Source: Lamellibrachia columna
Taxonomy: Eukaryota; Annelida; Polychaeta; Sabellida; Siboglinidae
DNA length: 64,000 nucleotides
NCBI GenBank assembly: GCA_963662155.1
Contig: OY759265.1
Location: forward strand, 58,268,220-58,332,219
Reading direction: 5' to 3'
Part shown: in pieces, positions 12,089 through 23,150 of the stretch
Layout of the letters: each line of letters opens with the position of its first letter
Position numbering within the stretch: the stretch's first letter is position 1
The notes under the pieces: model-generated
What the model saw: the letters and a program-made list of their open reading frames with translations, nothing else
Told to the model about the DNA's origin: nothing
Databases searched by the model: none
Translations under genes and position numbers: made by a program

Positions 12089-12296
12089 CCCGCACATGAT
12101 GCCGAGAGCTACGGAGAAGCCGATAGGGACGGTCGGCATATGGAGGTCACCCTTGCGGTCGGCGTTCGTCGCCCCGAACACGGTCATGACGAGAATGAAG
12201 GTAATGGCTGCCTCGACGAGGAGTCCCTGCCAGGACGAGATGTCACTGCCTAGCACCGTCGCTGCCAGCGTCTCGCGGTGCTTCGCCGGCGTCACA
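12089..12296 (-). CDS. Aquaporin, exon 3 (helices 4 and 5)
   Basis: A 208-bp exon between acceptor TTACATGCAG and donor GGG|GTAGGT. It encodes a short loop (VTPAKHRETLAATVLG), then helix 4 with the family's Glu (LLVEAAITFILVMTVFGATN), the loop DRKGDLHMP, and helix 5 (PIGFSVALGIMCG). The donor is followed by two further 12-bp-spaced donor-like copies (GTAGGT, then GTAGCA) created by a small tandem repeat at 12061-12094. Confidence 0.92.
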
Positions 12297-12585
12297 CTGC
12301 ATGTAACAGCCAGGGGTGAGAGTGGGTGATCACAGCACGCAATACCCAATAATAATATTGTATACGAACATTATTACTTAGAGTGCCATGCTTAATCATT
12401 TCTGGGTCACTGTAAATATCACTCCCTGTATTTTAGCTTTCATTTATGATATTAGCACATATATACCTCGGTATATCTCCATTACTAGGACACTCACGCA
12501 CTGCAGTGTCACATCCAAGTACTACCGAGGGGCGTGTATAAACATATTAAATTAATTAACTTACTGTGACTTGCCGTACACTTAC

Positions 12586-12646
12586 CCGTAGACGAAGGCA
12601 GCGCCGCAGATGGCGCCTAGACACTGGGCCACGATGTACGCCAACG
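12586..12646 (-). CDS. Aquaporin, exon 2 (helix 3)
   Basis: A 61-bp exon between acceptor TTTTGTCTTACAG and donor GTAAGT. The split codon with exon 1 gives FVR-A-LAYIVAQCLGAICGAA, the MIP helix 3 signature (Y-I-x-AQ-x2-GA). Intron 2, of 289 bp, separates it from exon 3. Confidence 0.92.
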
Positions 12647-12667
12647 CTGTAAGACAAAAGCTGAGTA

Positions 12668-12672
12668 AGACA

Positions 12673-12728
<56 letters not shown>

Positions 12729-12762
12729 CACACGGACGCACGCACGCACGCACGCACGCGCA
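12668..12762. repeat. (CGCA)n microsatellite
   Basis: About 23 tetranucleotide units with a few interruptions (CACACGGACG), close upstream of the exon 2 acceptor in the aquaporin intron. Confidence 0.95.
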
Positions 12763-13499
12763 AGCACACACAATAGCCAGCAACAAAATGGAGGGTGTTG
12801 TCACATCAATTAATATAATGCAATTACCAAATCGTGCACTAATCAGACCACGACCCGGTAAAGGTAACCTCCATATTATACTATCGTCATTTTCTTCGCT
12901 ATCATCGTCCTTACTGTCATGTTTTGCGGTCAAATTGCAATAAACGAAATGGCCATGTCACAGTGATTTATTAGACGTAAATAATGAAGACAATTACGCC
13001 AAGTGTTTGCCACCAACAAGAGCCAGCACATATACTTCGCTGATTAATCGAGAGCATGTCCGTCGATTTAGTTCAGTTGTTGCGTGTGGCCGACGTGACA
13101 CGGTTAATTGTGTTCTGTTATTGACACAAGTCGATCAGTCACTACGAACTCATCTAACGCAATCGAACAGACTTGTTTTGCAGTAGGTAAACATTAATCT
13201 GTTTTTGTTGAGAAAGACGAACCATAGATGTGCCACTGGGAAAGTTGAAAGCAAGTTTTCATCTGGCCCCTGCACTTGGCACCGGCGTCAACACTGACCG
13301 GTCCACCTTTACCGTGTTTCGTGTGATACACCGACGCTATTGGCTACTATTACTAACCTGGCACTGACTTGGATGTTTCATCGGAGCTTTCAATAACTGC
13401 TATGATGAACTGAGACCGTTGAGACTACAAGACAACATGTGTCCTACCATCGTTGCTTATTTCCTTCCACTTCGTCCAACTACACATCTTCATTTCAAA

Positions 13500-13675
13500 A
13501 TATATCCTTTTCGTCTTCTACATTAGGTTACGCCTTCGTCTTCTACATTAGGTTACGCCTTCGTCTTCTACATTAGGTTACGCCTTCGTCTTCTACATTA
13601 GGTTATGCCTTCGTCTTCTACATTAGGTTACGCCTTCGTCTTCTACATTAGGTTACGCCTTCGTCTTCTACACAG
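13500..13675 (+). repeat. 25-bp tandem repeat inside the 5' part of LINE copy 2, about 7 units
   Basis: Units read TTCGTCTTCTACATTAGG plus TTACGCC. Two of the same units occur inside ORF2 of the minus-strand copy at 36305-36355, so this is an expanded element-internal insertion and not host satellite. The last unit has ACACAGG in place of ACATTAGG and leads directly into the ORF2 sequence. Confidence 0.88.
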
Positions 13676-13737
13676 GTTATAAATGCCCGTGTTTAAATGC
13701 TACGAGTATAGTAAATAAGAAAAACGAATTAAACATT

Positions 13738-15556
13738 ATGGTAGAAGATACTGACCCTCACATAATTGGTATAACCGAATCATGGGCCAACCCAGACATA
13801 ACAGATGCTGAATTAGGATTGACAGGATACATAATGTTTAGGAAAGATCGAATAGGAAGAAGGGGAGGGGGAGTTATTTTATATGTTAAAGAATCTATTC
13901 AGGCTTATGAAATAAAATTAGAAAGGGAAGCAGATTGCGATGAAGCTGTTTGGTGCAAAATAGTTCCAGGAAATTCAAAATTAACTATAGGATTAGTTTA
14001 CCTAACTCAAAACATAAACGAAGAGGATAACACAAAAATACAAAATGCTATAAAGGAAGTTAGTAAAGGGGAATGTATCATAATGGGATATTTTAGCCAT
14101 GGACACATACAATGGAAATCTCTAGAGAGTACAGGGGGTGAGTACCAACAAGTTCTATTTTTAATTCATGGTTTGCTTCCTTACTCAGCACATGCTAGAA
14201 CCAACCAGGGGAGATAATGTATTATAATTATATAGTTTTGTCATCACAAAAAGAATTAGTGGACAATGTAAAAATACATGAACCACATGTAATGCAATGT
14301 AAAAATACAGTGACCACAATCAAATACATTTTGACATCAATGTAAAGAGAAACTTCCACAAAGGTAACCATAAAAATAACAGAAAATACTTAGCAAAGCT
14401 AAATTGGAATAACATGCTGATGAATAACACCGCAATTGAATGTTGGAATATTCTAAAATATGAAATTGAGAGTATCATCGATAAATTTGTTCCCTTGAAA
14501 AAACAAGGAAAACGGTCTAGAAAGAAACACTTGTCAAAAGAAGCTATTAGAAAAATAGTGTTTATGCAAACTATGTGGAGGGTTTATAGGCATACCAGAA
14601 AGGATGAAGACTATGCAAATTACAAAGAGGCACTTAACCTAGCTACAACTGAAATTAGAAAATCTAAAAGAACCTTTGAAAAAAAATTGGCTGGTAATAT
14701 AAAAAATTACAGCAAGAGTTGCTATGCTTATGTAAGGAGTAAACAGAAAGTTCGAGTTAAGGTCGGACCACTGGAAAACAACAGTGGAAACATAATTTCA
14801 GACGGGTTTCAAATGGCAGCGGTCCTGAATGAGTATTTCAGCTCAGTTTTTACCACAGAAGATATCAGCTCACGTCCAGTTCCATTTACTAAATTTGAGG
14901 GCAGTAAATCAGAACATTTAGGGCAGTTATTTGTTTTTAAGAAGATGAAAGATAATAAATCGCCGGGAGTTGATGGGATACCACCAAAACTGCTTAAGGA
15001 AATTGTTGAGCAAATTAGTACATCACTTGCAAAATTGTTTAACTTGTCACTAGAAGGAATAGTTTCTTCAGAATGGAAAGAGGCAAACATTACGCCGCTA
15101 TTTAAGAAGGGATCGAGGAACAAGCCAGAAACTTACAGAACAGTGAGTTTAACATCAGTTGTATGTAAATTACTCGAAACATTAATTAGAGACTACATGG
15201 TGGAATTCCTTGTAAAACATAAATTAATAAATACATCTCAACATGGGTTCCTAAAAGCAAGGTCATGTCTAACCAATCCATGTTTTTTTTTGAAGAAATT
15301 GCAAAGTGGGAAGATGACGGGTCACCAGTGGATGTTGTCTACTTAGATTTTAAGAAAGCTTTCGATAAAGTGCCACATCAAAGATTGTTACTTAAACTAT
15401 AAGCCCACAGTATAGGTAATTATGTAATCAACTGGATAGAAAAGTGGCTTACACAAAGAAGACAGAGAGTAATAGTAGATGGTGAGATTTCAAACTGGAA
15501 ATATGTTTTGAGTGTGGTACCACAGGGATCAGTATTACGCCCTATGCTGTTTTTAA
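13738..15556 (+). pseudogene. LINE ORF2 remnant of copy 2
   Basis: ORF2 is split into 13738-14217 and 14414-15346 with deletions near 14220-14345, where the SDH motif region is scrambled (GTGACCACAATC is still visible). The catalytic FADD block is missing because the RT is cut at the (TA)n tract. The NARS motif of the intact copy is NATS here. Confidence 0.88.
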
Positions 15557-15558
15557 TA

Positions 15559-15559
15559 T

Positions 15560-15609
<50 letters not shown>
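15559..15609. repeat. (TA)n microsatellite inside LINE copy 2
   Basis: About 25 TA units between truncated RT coding sequence and the LINE 3'UTR, filling what should be over 800 bp of ORF2. Confidence 0.95.
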
Positions 15610-15612
<3 letters not shown>

Positions 15613-15679
15613 TAAGCCAATGGCTTCCTTGTCCACTTGCCATCTGTTGTTTGGGATTAAAAATCTTGTTAAAACATAA

Positions 15680-16660
15680 TACTTTGTGGATGCTTTCTCA
15701 AGATTGTACCTGATCACAAGTCAGTGGATTTTGCTGACGACTTTAGAACCCGGCTTTTAACTCGTGTACGCGAACGAAGGATGTCCGCACTTCGAGGAGA
15801 TCGACACCACAAGCCAACTTCGACTACGGCGAGATACATCTGCGGCAATGTTTCAGGGTTGGTATTCTTCAAGTTGTTTCAGGGTTGGTATTCTTCAAGT
15901 TGCATATCCTGTTCAGGACGTCACAGCCCAAATCTCCTTGAGAAACCGATGTCTCTGTCCCGCCATTCTATCAGCTGCTGTTACTGGGAGTAGACAGAAG
16001 AAGGACCCACTGGCAGAACATCCTCCAGTTTGTATCACCTGCGTCAGACCACTAGCTCCGCGTCGGCTTGTGTAAGATCTCATGTCCCGAAGCACTGACA
16101 GTAATGTCCTTGTCGAAAGTCTATGTTTAGCTAATGGACCTGCGGTGGACCGCCGCCGCGTCAATGCGGTGAAGGGTCGCCTCATTCGGCGAACAGAACA
16201 AAGCACTCTACGTTGGGACACGGCGCTGCGTCGACCAACCTTCTCAGTTCATCAATACTCATCACCGGCAGTGCAGGTAATCCAAGCAGCAGGTCTACAT
16301 GGCTTCTAGCATCTAGTCTACGCATGATCGCGCTTCAATACATTTTAATAGACGTGTTTACGTGTACGTTGCTGGCGCCGAGTCGTGGTCATATTCCTGC
16401 AGATATCCACTGCTGAGGATAACATTCGTGTCTGGATTGCAGCGGTCTTTCTAAAACCTTTCACTTTTGAAAAGCCTCCTTATATATACTGCATATACAC
16501 TGTCGAGAAAATTAGCAGATACAATCCTCTTTTCTGTTTGTTAAAACAGAATCCGTGATACGTCATTCGTCTGTCAAAACAAAGAATTACCTTCGAAAAT
16601 CACAAAATAACATAGACGTCTCAGAAAAGTCCAGACCATCTCTGCATTGACTGCGTTGCC
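15680..16660. other. Intron 1 sequence without recognised features
   Basis: Apart from the 28-bp duplication at 15848-15902, I find no coding, RNA or mobile feature. Overlapping small ORFs on both strands look like chance. Confidence 0.4.
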
Positions 16661-16663
16661 GTG

Positions 16664-17028
<365 letters not shown>

Positions 17029-17481
17029 CGATCTCAGGTGCTGCCGGCCGCATCGTTCCATATACCGTTCACGGATTACAAATAAATCTATTGTCCTCAT
17101 GGAAAGGGGAACGCATCAGTGTGCGTACGACCAATCACTCGACTAGGTATGGATCAGGTTATCGCAACAGGCCGCTACGCTATCGCAACAAGCCGCGCCA
17201 CATATGAACAAAGGTAGTAGATCCTGAACTGTCGATGTCCCGTCGCTGCATTCGTCCTTCTGTTGAAACTGTTAATCTCTGCCTATAATATCAAATTATA
17301 ATATTTCCTAACTTATTTTTTTCGTAACTCCAACGCACCATTTATGTACACTATCCCGAACCGACCTGCTTGCGTACTGCTACTAATTAACTCGGACACA
17401 TGCTAGGGACACTAATGATCACACTCGTCGTAACTCGTTTCTGTACATCTTAAAAATACATATGGCTTACTCAACACGTAC

Positions 17482-17791
17482 CTCTGACGAACGTTACGCG
17501 GAAGCAGAGCGCCATGCTGAACGTGACAGCCGGGTTCATGTGTCCTCCTCCGAACTCGTCCACCGTCCAGCCCATGACGCACACGATGAAGCCGACGGAC
17601 AGGCCGACCTCGACGGGGCTGCCGTAGCCGGGGTTACCGTGACGGAGCGGCACGAAGCACTGCACGGTGACCAGCATGGTCGTGGCGACGAACTCAGCGA
17701 ACACGTCCCGCCAGAATAGGGGCGAGAACGGCTCGGTCGTGGCGACGTCGGAGTAGTCCTCGCGCTTCATGACCCTCGTCATTCTCCGCAA
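17482..17791 (-). CDS. Aquaporin, exon 1 of the coding region (N-terminus, helices 1-2, first NPA)
   Basis: A water/solute channel of the MIP superfamily acting in membranes. The proposed start is MTRVMKREDYSD at 17782; an acceptor-like GTTGCAG just before it suggests a non-coding upstream exon. Helix 1 is WRDVFAEFVATTMLVTV, helix 2 is VEVGLSVGFIVCVMGWTV, then GGGHMNPAVTF with the first NPA. The donor G|GTACGT joins a split codon to exon 2. The five exons together give 266 residues, normal for the family, with both NPA boxes intact. By counting from the NPA Asn residues, the aromatic/Arg filter would be Val63, Ile187, Gly196 and Arg202. Ile/Gly/Arg matches AQP8/TIP-type pores, while Val replaces the usual Phe or His. 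Subfamily assignment is inference. Confidence 0.92.
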
Positions 17792-18920
17792 CTGCAACAA
17801 CCAATGTCTAAGTTCGTGTCTTCCTTACAACTCTTCTATGCCCCTTTTTGAATATGCCAGAAGGTTGCTGTCCAGAGTGATACCTATGCGACCCGTTTAA
17901 AACAAATATTCGTGTAACATTTCACATCGAGAGTATTGTGCCAACGTTTTGCAAGCAACATATCCCAGTTATTTCTATTGGGAGCTTTTTATGCTCCTGC
18001 ACAGACATTAGTTATAAAAGAGTTAATATCACGTCTCCGGTTTACGTATATGCTAGAAATACAAATGTTACTTACAACTTCACAAAGCTGTAGTGAATGC
18101 GGGCAGACGACGCACTCTTGTCCGACCTATCGCTAGTCACCCTCGTCTCGCTCCAAGTCGCCCACCGTGAGAACAACTTTGTAAGAAAACACAAACCGTC
18201 TGTCTAGACGATGTCCTATTGAATTAAATAGACGTCTTTGTGTGCTGTACCGTTTGGTATGAATGTATGTCAAGTTGTCACTAAGGCTCCCCGGTTGACG
18301 CTGTGCAATTACGTACGGTAATTCCAAGACGTCCTGTTCTTACACGAACGCAACATGGAAATGGTGAACCTGCGTACGTAATAATGTACGCCAATTTGTA
18401 TTTTGTTCAGTCCTCTTGATCACTAACCGTCAAATCCCATCACTGGAGAGGCTCAACAGAAACTAGTCCCAGACACGTGACAAAGAACTGCAGAGGTGGA
18501 GACACGTGGAGACAGAAGTCCATCTAGCTGCCAACTGTCTTTCAGCTGTCCTTAACATACGCCAACTTTGAGCTACTTCAGTGCTGCTGCTGCTGCGTTC
18601 GCTCGCCGGCATCAGCAATGCCGTCGAACGGACGCGCGCCGTTAAATAGCTGCAGCAGAAGACGATCGCCTGTGCCAATCAGTATTAGAGATAATGCATT
18701 CGACATTTATTAATGATAATTATCCGGGCAAAGCATTAGCGACGTCGTCACGGCTAACAACATCCTCCGTTGCCACGTCATACATCTCCGTACAGTGACA
18801 CTCCGTGTCGTGTAGTATTAAACGAAACCAGAGCTGGGCAGTCAACTGTCTTTTCACAACCTACAATCATTAGAGGTCGTATCTTTTGTGAACTGCTGCC
18901 GAAAAAAAAATTGCACCCCT
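17792..18920 (-). other. Upstream region of the aquaporin gene; candidate promoter
   Basis: No coding exon was recognised. On the minus strand at about 18690-18640 a CCAAT-type GATTGGC is followed by GCTATTTAAC and a GC-rich GGCGCGCGTCCGTTCG, with CACGTG E-boxes near 18474 and 18509. This is a plausible promoter and 5'UTR region for the aquaporin gene, but no transcript evidence exists in the sequence. Confidence 0.25.
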
Positions 18921-19085
18921 ACAGTATAACCACCATTTCACCTCTACAGTATAACCACAATTGAACCCCTACAGTATAACCACAATTGCAACATTACATT
19001 ATAACCACAATTGCACCTCTACAGTACAACCAAAATGGCACATCTACAGGATAATCACAACTGCACCTCTAACCACAATTACAAC
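18905..19085. repeat. Degenerate 25-bp tandem (CTACAGTATAACCACAATTG), about 7 units
   Basis: Repeated ACCTCTACAGTATAACCACA with frequent substitutions, hence an older array. One unit with flank (AATGGCACATCTACAGGATA) recurs at 19593 immediately before the SINE. Confidence 0.85.
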
Positions 19086-19309
19086 CTTGCAGTATGATTG
19101 TTCTTAAACGATGCTACTTCATGTTCGATGCCAGTTACCTTTATCGGGAAAATCATGCAATATCCTACCCACACTTAGCCTCAGGTATTCCCGAGCGAAA
19201 ATTAGGAAAGAGTCATTTGTAATTATAAACACACATCTCTTTCGACTGCCGAAGCCCCACACTTCCCAGAGATACTTCCCAGAGATAATCCAATGAATCG
19301 CTTTTCTAA

Positions 19310-19520
19310 TAAACATGTCTGTCACACAGAGTCAGAGAACGGCATGTGGTGTGTTATATCGGTCTCAAAGATGTCTGTCACACAGAGAACGGCATGTGGT
19401 GTGTTATATCCGTCTCAAAGATGTTTGTCACACAGAACGGCATGTGGTGTGTTATATCGGTCTCAAAGATGTCTGTCACACAGAGAACGGCATGTGGTGT
19501 TATATCGGTCTCAAAGACAA
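19310..19520. repeat. 46-50 bp tandem repeat, about 4 units
   Basis: Units contain GTCACACAGAGAACGGCATG, TGGTGTGTTATATCGG and TCTCAAAGATGTCT, with small length differences that shift frame. The small ORFs here are repeat translations. Confidence 0.9.
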
Positions 19521-19619
19521 ACTACTTCGCTTGTAGTTGTACTTTTGCCTTAAGGCTTAACGTAATTATATTTATCTTTACGGTTTGGCACAAAATGGCA
19601 CATCTACAGGATAATCACA

Positions 19620-19990
19620 ATGGGGCGCGGTGGTCGAGTGGTACAGCGTCGGACTTTCGGTCGAGGGGACCGGGGTTCAAAACCACCTGTGGCAGAGCGT
19701 CGGACTTTTCGGTCGAAGGGATCGGGGTTCAAAACCACCTGCTGCCGTTTCAAAACCTGGGCAAATTTGTTCACCCCACTTTGCTCGTGTCTTTCGGAAG
19801 AGACACTAAAAGCTGTTGGTCCCTTCTACCTGGTGTCTATGCCAGGGGAAGTAAAAGATCCCACACAGGGGGTAAATGTGTAACCTGTTGTGGACTCAGA
19901 GTGGTGGTCTCTATCTCTAACCCACCAATTCCCGGCAAGTGAGAGGCGCCGAACGACAGAACCATCAACATAATGATGTTGGCCGTTTAA
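19620..19990 (+). mobile_element. tRNA-derived SINE with a duplicated B-box half
   Basis: The head has an A-box-like TGGTCGAGTGG and a B-box-like GGGTTCAAAACC, as in tRNA-derived SINEs. The second half of the tRNA-like part is repeated (about 19649-19690 and 19696-19740), giving two B boxes. A body follows with TCTTTCGGAAGAGACACTAA and GGGAAGTAAAAGATCCCAC, reminiscent of conserved central domains of invertebrate SINEs. It ends in a GAAGAAGAAGAA tail. It is not a tRNA gene: no acceptor or anticodon arms fold around it. Confidence 0.8.
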
Positions 19991-21270
19991 TGGAAGAAGA
20001 AGAATATGCTTGTCTATAACTATGTATGACATAGACTGTGTCTATATATGATAATCGGAAAGACCCCGAAGGTTATTACGCCAATGTTTATTTTGTCAAT
20101 GGAAATCCCCGCATGGTTATTTGAAACTTATGCCATGAATTCTATTATCAGCAATGACATTCTCGCCATAGTCATAGCCTACGTAATCAAGCTAATGTAA
20201 TAAATAATGGTTGATCAATTCGATGACATCGTCATCAAAAAGCATGAGTAATATTAACAATAATTTTCCCATAATCAATTCTTAGAATACAATAGTGTGT
20301 ATCTTGTCGGGAGCCACCCATGATTACAGGCACTAGTTATAATTGTTATAGTGTAGCTTGCAGTTGATGTAAATTGTAATACATGATTGCCTGTGTCTGT
20401 GAAGTGAAAACACTTACTTGAGGAGGCATGATGACGTCTTAACTTTGTTGGGGACGTCCACGCACTACCAATACCATATGTTATGCAACAAAAGTAAAGT
20501 AGATGGAGTCGACTGGATGCTCCGGAGTCACGATTTCGTCTGATGTGATTTCTGATTCGATGTAGTTTCGTCTCGCCGCTTGTAGGTAGGATGCGCCGAA
20601 CAAAATAACCCGACTGATCAAAAAGCACTAAAAAAATGGTTGTCCGCGTTGAAACGGGTTGAGTAGTAGTTTGAGCGATGTTTTACCGTTCTTGCGTGCC
20701 GATAACGCAAATGTTGGTGTAGCCGTAGGCCAATATGTGAATGAATGCTAGGAGTAGGGCTAGGCATAGCCATAGTCACTAAGCAAAAAATACTTCAGTG
20801 ATAAATTACAGTAATTATTGTTATTGAAAAAAATTATATTACTACGTATGCGTAGTTAAATAATAATGCGTTGTTGGGTCTCGGGAGATGTTATGTTCAC
20901 CAAATTTAATACGAATGCATGAATCATGACTGATCCCTTGCCTTGGCCTTGGCCTTGCCCTTGGGTCTTGCTGGTATCAATATGTTTTAAGAATAATACC
21001 TTTATTGGTAAAAAAAAACAAAACATGGATATACATTTGATAAAACTACGGTAAGGAGTTAAAAATACAAAGTACAAAGTACCTGCGAGAAAAATACTTT
21101 AAGTAAAAAAAGAACCAGCAAGAACATGTATATAGTTCAATAGCTTGCACATACCCCTCTGCTCTGGCTCTGGCTCTGACTGAAGGCTGTGACTCTGTAA
21201 CTAAGCAATCATGAGTTAAGCCTTAAGGGCCCTGGTGGCGGATGTTACAAAAGATCTGCTGTAACTGGCG
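19991..21270. other. Unique AT-rich DNA
   Basis: No genes recognised. Small simple stretches occur: TTGGCC repeats at 20938-20965 and CTCTGG repeats at about 21160-21178. Confidence 0.4.
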
Positions 21271-21277
21271 GTGCGTG

Positions 21278-21948
21278 CAGAGATGGACAGATACTGCCTG
21301 ATCTCGCTGGAATGAATGGACAGATACTGCCTGATCTCGCTGGAATGAATGGACAGATACTGCCTGATCTCGCTGGAATGAATGGACAGATACTGCCTGA
21401 TCTCGCTGGAATGAATGGACAGATACTGTCTGATCTCGCTGGAATGAATGGACAGATACTGCCTGATCTCGCTGGAATGAATGGACAGATACTGCCTGAT
21501 CTCGCTGGAATGAATGGACAGATACTGCCTGATCTCGCTGGAATGAATGGACAGATACTGCCTGATCTCGCTGGAATGAATGGACAGATACTGCCTGATC
21601 TCGCTGGAATGAATGGACAGATACTGCCTGATCTCGCTGGAATGAATGGACAGATACTGCCTGATCTCGCTGGAATGAATGGACAGATACTGCCTGATCT
21701 CGCTGGAATGAATGGACAGATACTGCCTGATCTCGCTGGAATGAATGGACAGATACTGCCTGATCTCGCTGGAATGAATGGACAGATACTGCCTGATCTC
21801 GCTGGAATGAATGGACAGATACTGCCTGATCTCGCTGGAATGAATGGACAGATACTGCCTGATCTCGCTGGAATGAATGGACAGATACTGCCTGATCTCG
21901 CTGGAATGAATGGACAGATACTGCCTGATCTCGCTGGAATGAATGGTG
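21278..21948. repeat. 33-bp minisatellite, about 20 nearly identical units
   Basis: The unit is ATGGACAGATACTGCCTGAT plus CTCGCTGGAATGA. Copies are essentially identical except one CTGTCTGAT near 21428. Because 33 is divisible by 3, one plus frame (MNGQILPDLAG repeated) and two minus frames stay open, giving 230-285-codon ORFs. No promoter, signal peptide or splice signals were seen. The uniformity indicates very recent expansion or strong conversion. Confidence 0.95.
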
Positions 21949-21959
21949 TGCAGTGGACG

Positions 21960-23150
21960 TGTTGCATCGTGTATACTGGTTGGTGTAGTTTTCGACCTAC
22001 TTAATAGAATATGCCGTTTAAAAAAAATCGGAAGAAATATTTTGTGTAAGAGATCGATATACCAAATCAGCAAAAGCTACTTCATTTATTCAATGCAAAC
22101 AAAGTATTAAAACAGTTGTTTTGAGCGAAAAACTTACGAATATTGAACGTCTGAACGATGTCGCGCTAGTCAAGGAAACCGGCGGAATTCGACTTATATT
22201 TATGGCAAGCCGTACAGACAATCGTTTTTAATTTTACCACTTTGTTCCAATTATGTCAACCTTTTTATCAACCAAGCTTGACATAGCGCTTTATAAAACA
22301 CATACAAATATATTTGCATTGAATATATAACGTTAATGTAGTAAATTTTTTCTCGTATATTTAACACATTTCAATTATTCCTACTTTTATGATTTAACAA
22401 GATTGCCACCCCAAACAACAAGTTCCAGATGGCAAAGTGGACAAGGAAGCCATTGGCCTATCGAGAGTCCAAATGACAAGACTAGCTTGCCATACATCTA
22501 CCACAAAAAAGGGCTATTATTGTCACGTGGTCAAGAAGGAGACATGCGTCAGCAGACGCTCAATAATAATGTCTGGTAAGCATGCAAAGTCGGTTTCATC
22601 CAATATCTCAACAATTGAGAATTGTTATTTTTTGAGGCAAATCGTCCGACAAAATATAGTGCGTGCGCTCGTGCGTCAGTATGCATGCGTGTGCGGGTGC
22701 GTGCGTCACCGTGTGTGTCCAGTCTAACTGCGTACCTAAAGGGCAATGACCTTGTGGAGGGATTATCATTCGGATATTGTCTAGTTGTCACAAATATTAG
22801 AATTGCGCATACATTACGAATCTAAGGCAACGAAACTAACCATCGATGCTTATCATTTGTTACGTGTTACAGTTAGTTTAGTTTGTTTTGCACTGCCACT
22901 GGCTGATATCTTTGTAACGATGCAAAGGTCGTTGTTGCGAGGGAATTAATATTTATTCTACTTATTCATTCGGTGATACAGAATCGCCAGTAAGACCTAA
23001 GGCCACCGTAACCACAATCAACAATTAATTATATACAATGTTAATTCGATTAACAATTAGTTAAAATGATGTCATTTACGCGATATGACATGAGTAGGAG
23101 CCAATATGTCCATAGATGGTGTCCTACATAAACGCGAATTTACCAGGGAT
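21960..23150. other. Unique AT-rich DNA with a short LINE tail fragment
   Basis: No gene recognised apart from the CR1-like 3' fragment at 22396-22475 listed separately. Confidence 0.4.
22396..22475 (-). mobile_element. CR1-like LINE 3' end fragment
   Basis: On the minus strand this is the family's tail: GGACTCTCGATAGGCCAATG, then TTGCCATC with a loop of the CCAGATGG...TTGTTGTTTGGGG type and TGGCAATCTTGTTAAATC. Only about 80 bp remains, an extreme 5' truncation. The loop type matches copy 1 at 8.1 kb. Confidence 0.85.

Larger units (their letters stand above)
13500..15672 (+). mobile_element. CR1-like LINE copy 2, 5'-truncated, with an internal (TA)n replacement
   Basis: It starts at the beginning of ORF2 (CLNATSIVNKKNELNIM follows the 25-bp repeats) and reads through endonuclease (TESWANPD, RRGGGVILYVKE) and RT (SPGVDGIPPKLL, DFKKAFDKVPHQ). 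At about 15560 the RT after GSVLRPMLFLI is lost and replaced by (TA)n. The 3' tail (AAGCCAATGGCTTCC) resumes at 15616. Several indels break the frame. It lies antisense in the aquaporin intron. Confidence 0.92.

Noticed and set aside
18463..18678. 71-codon minus-strand ORF upstream of the aquaporin gene
   Set aside because: Overlaps the promoter-like region and has no aquaporin similarity; more likely 5'UTR or intergenic.
19620..19700. tRNA gene
   Set aside because: A- and B-box-like sequences are present but there is no cloverleaf or acceptor stem; the body and tail identify a SINE.
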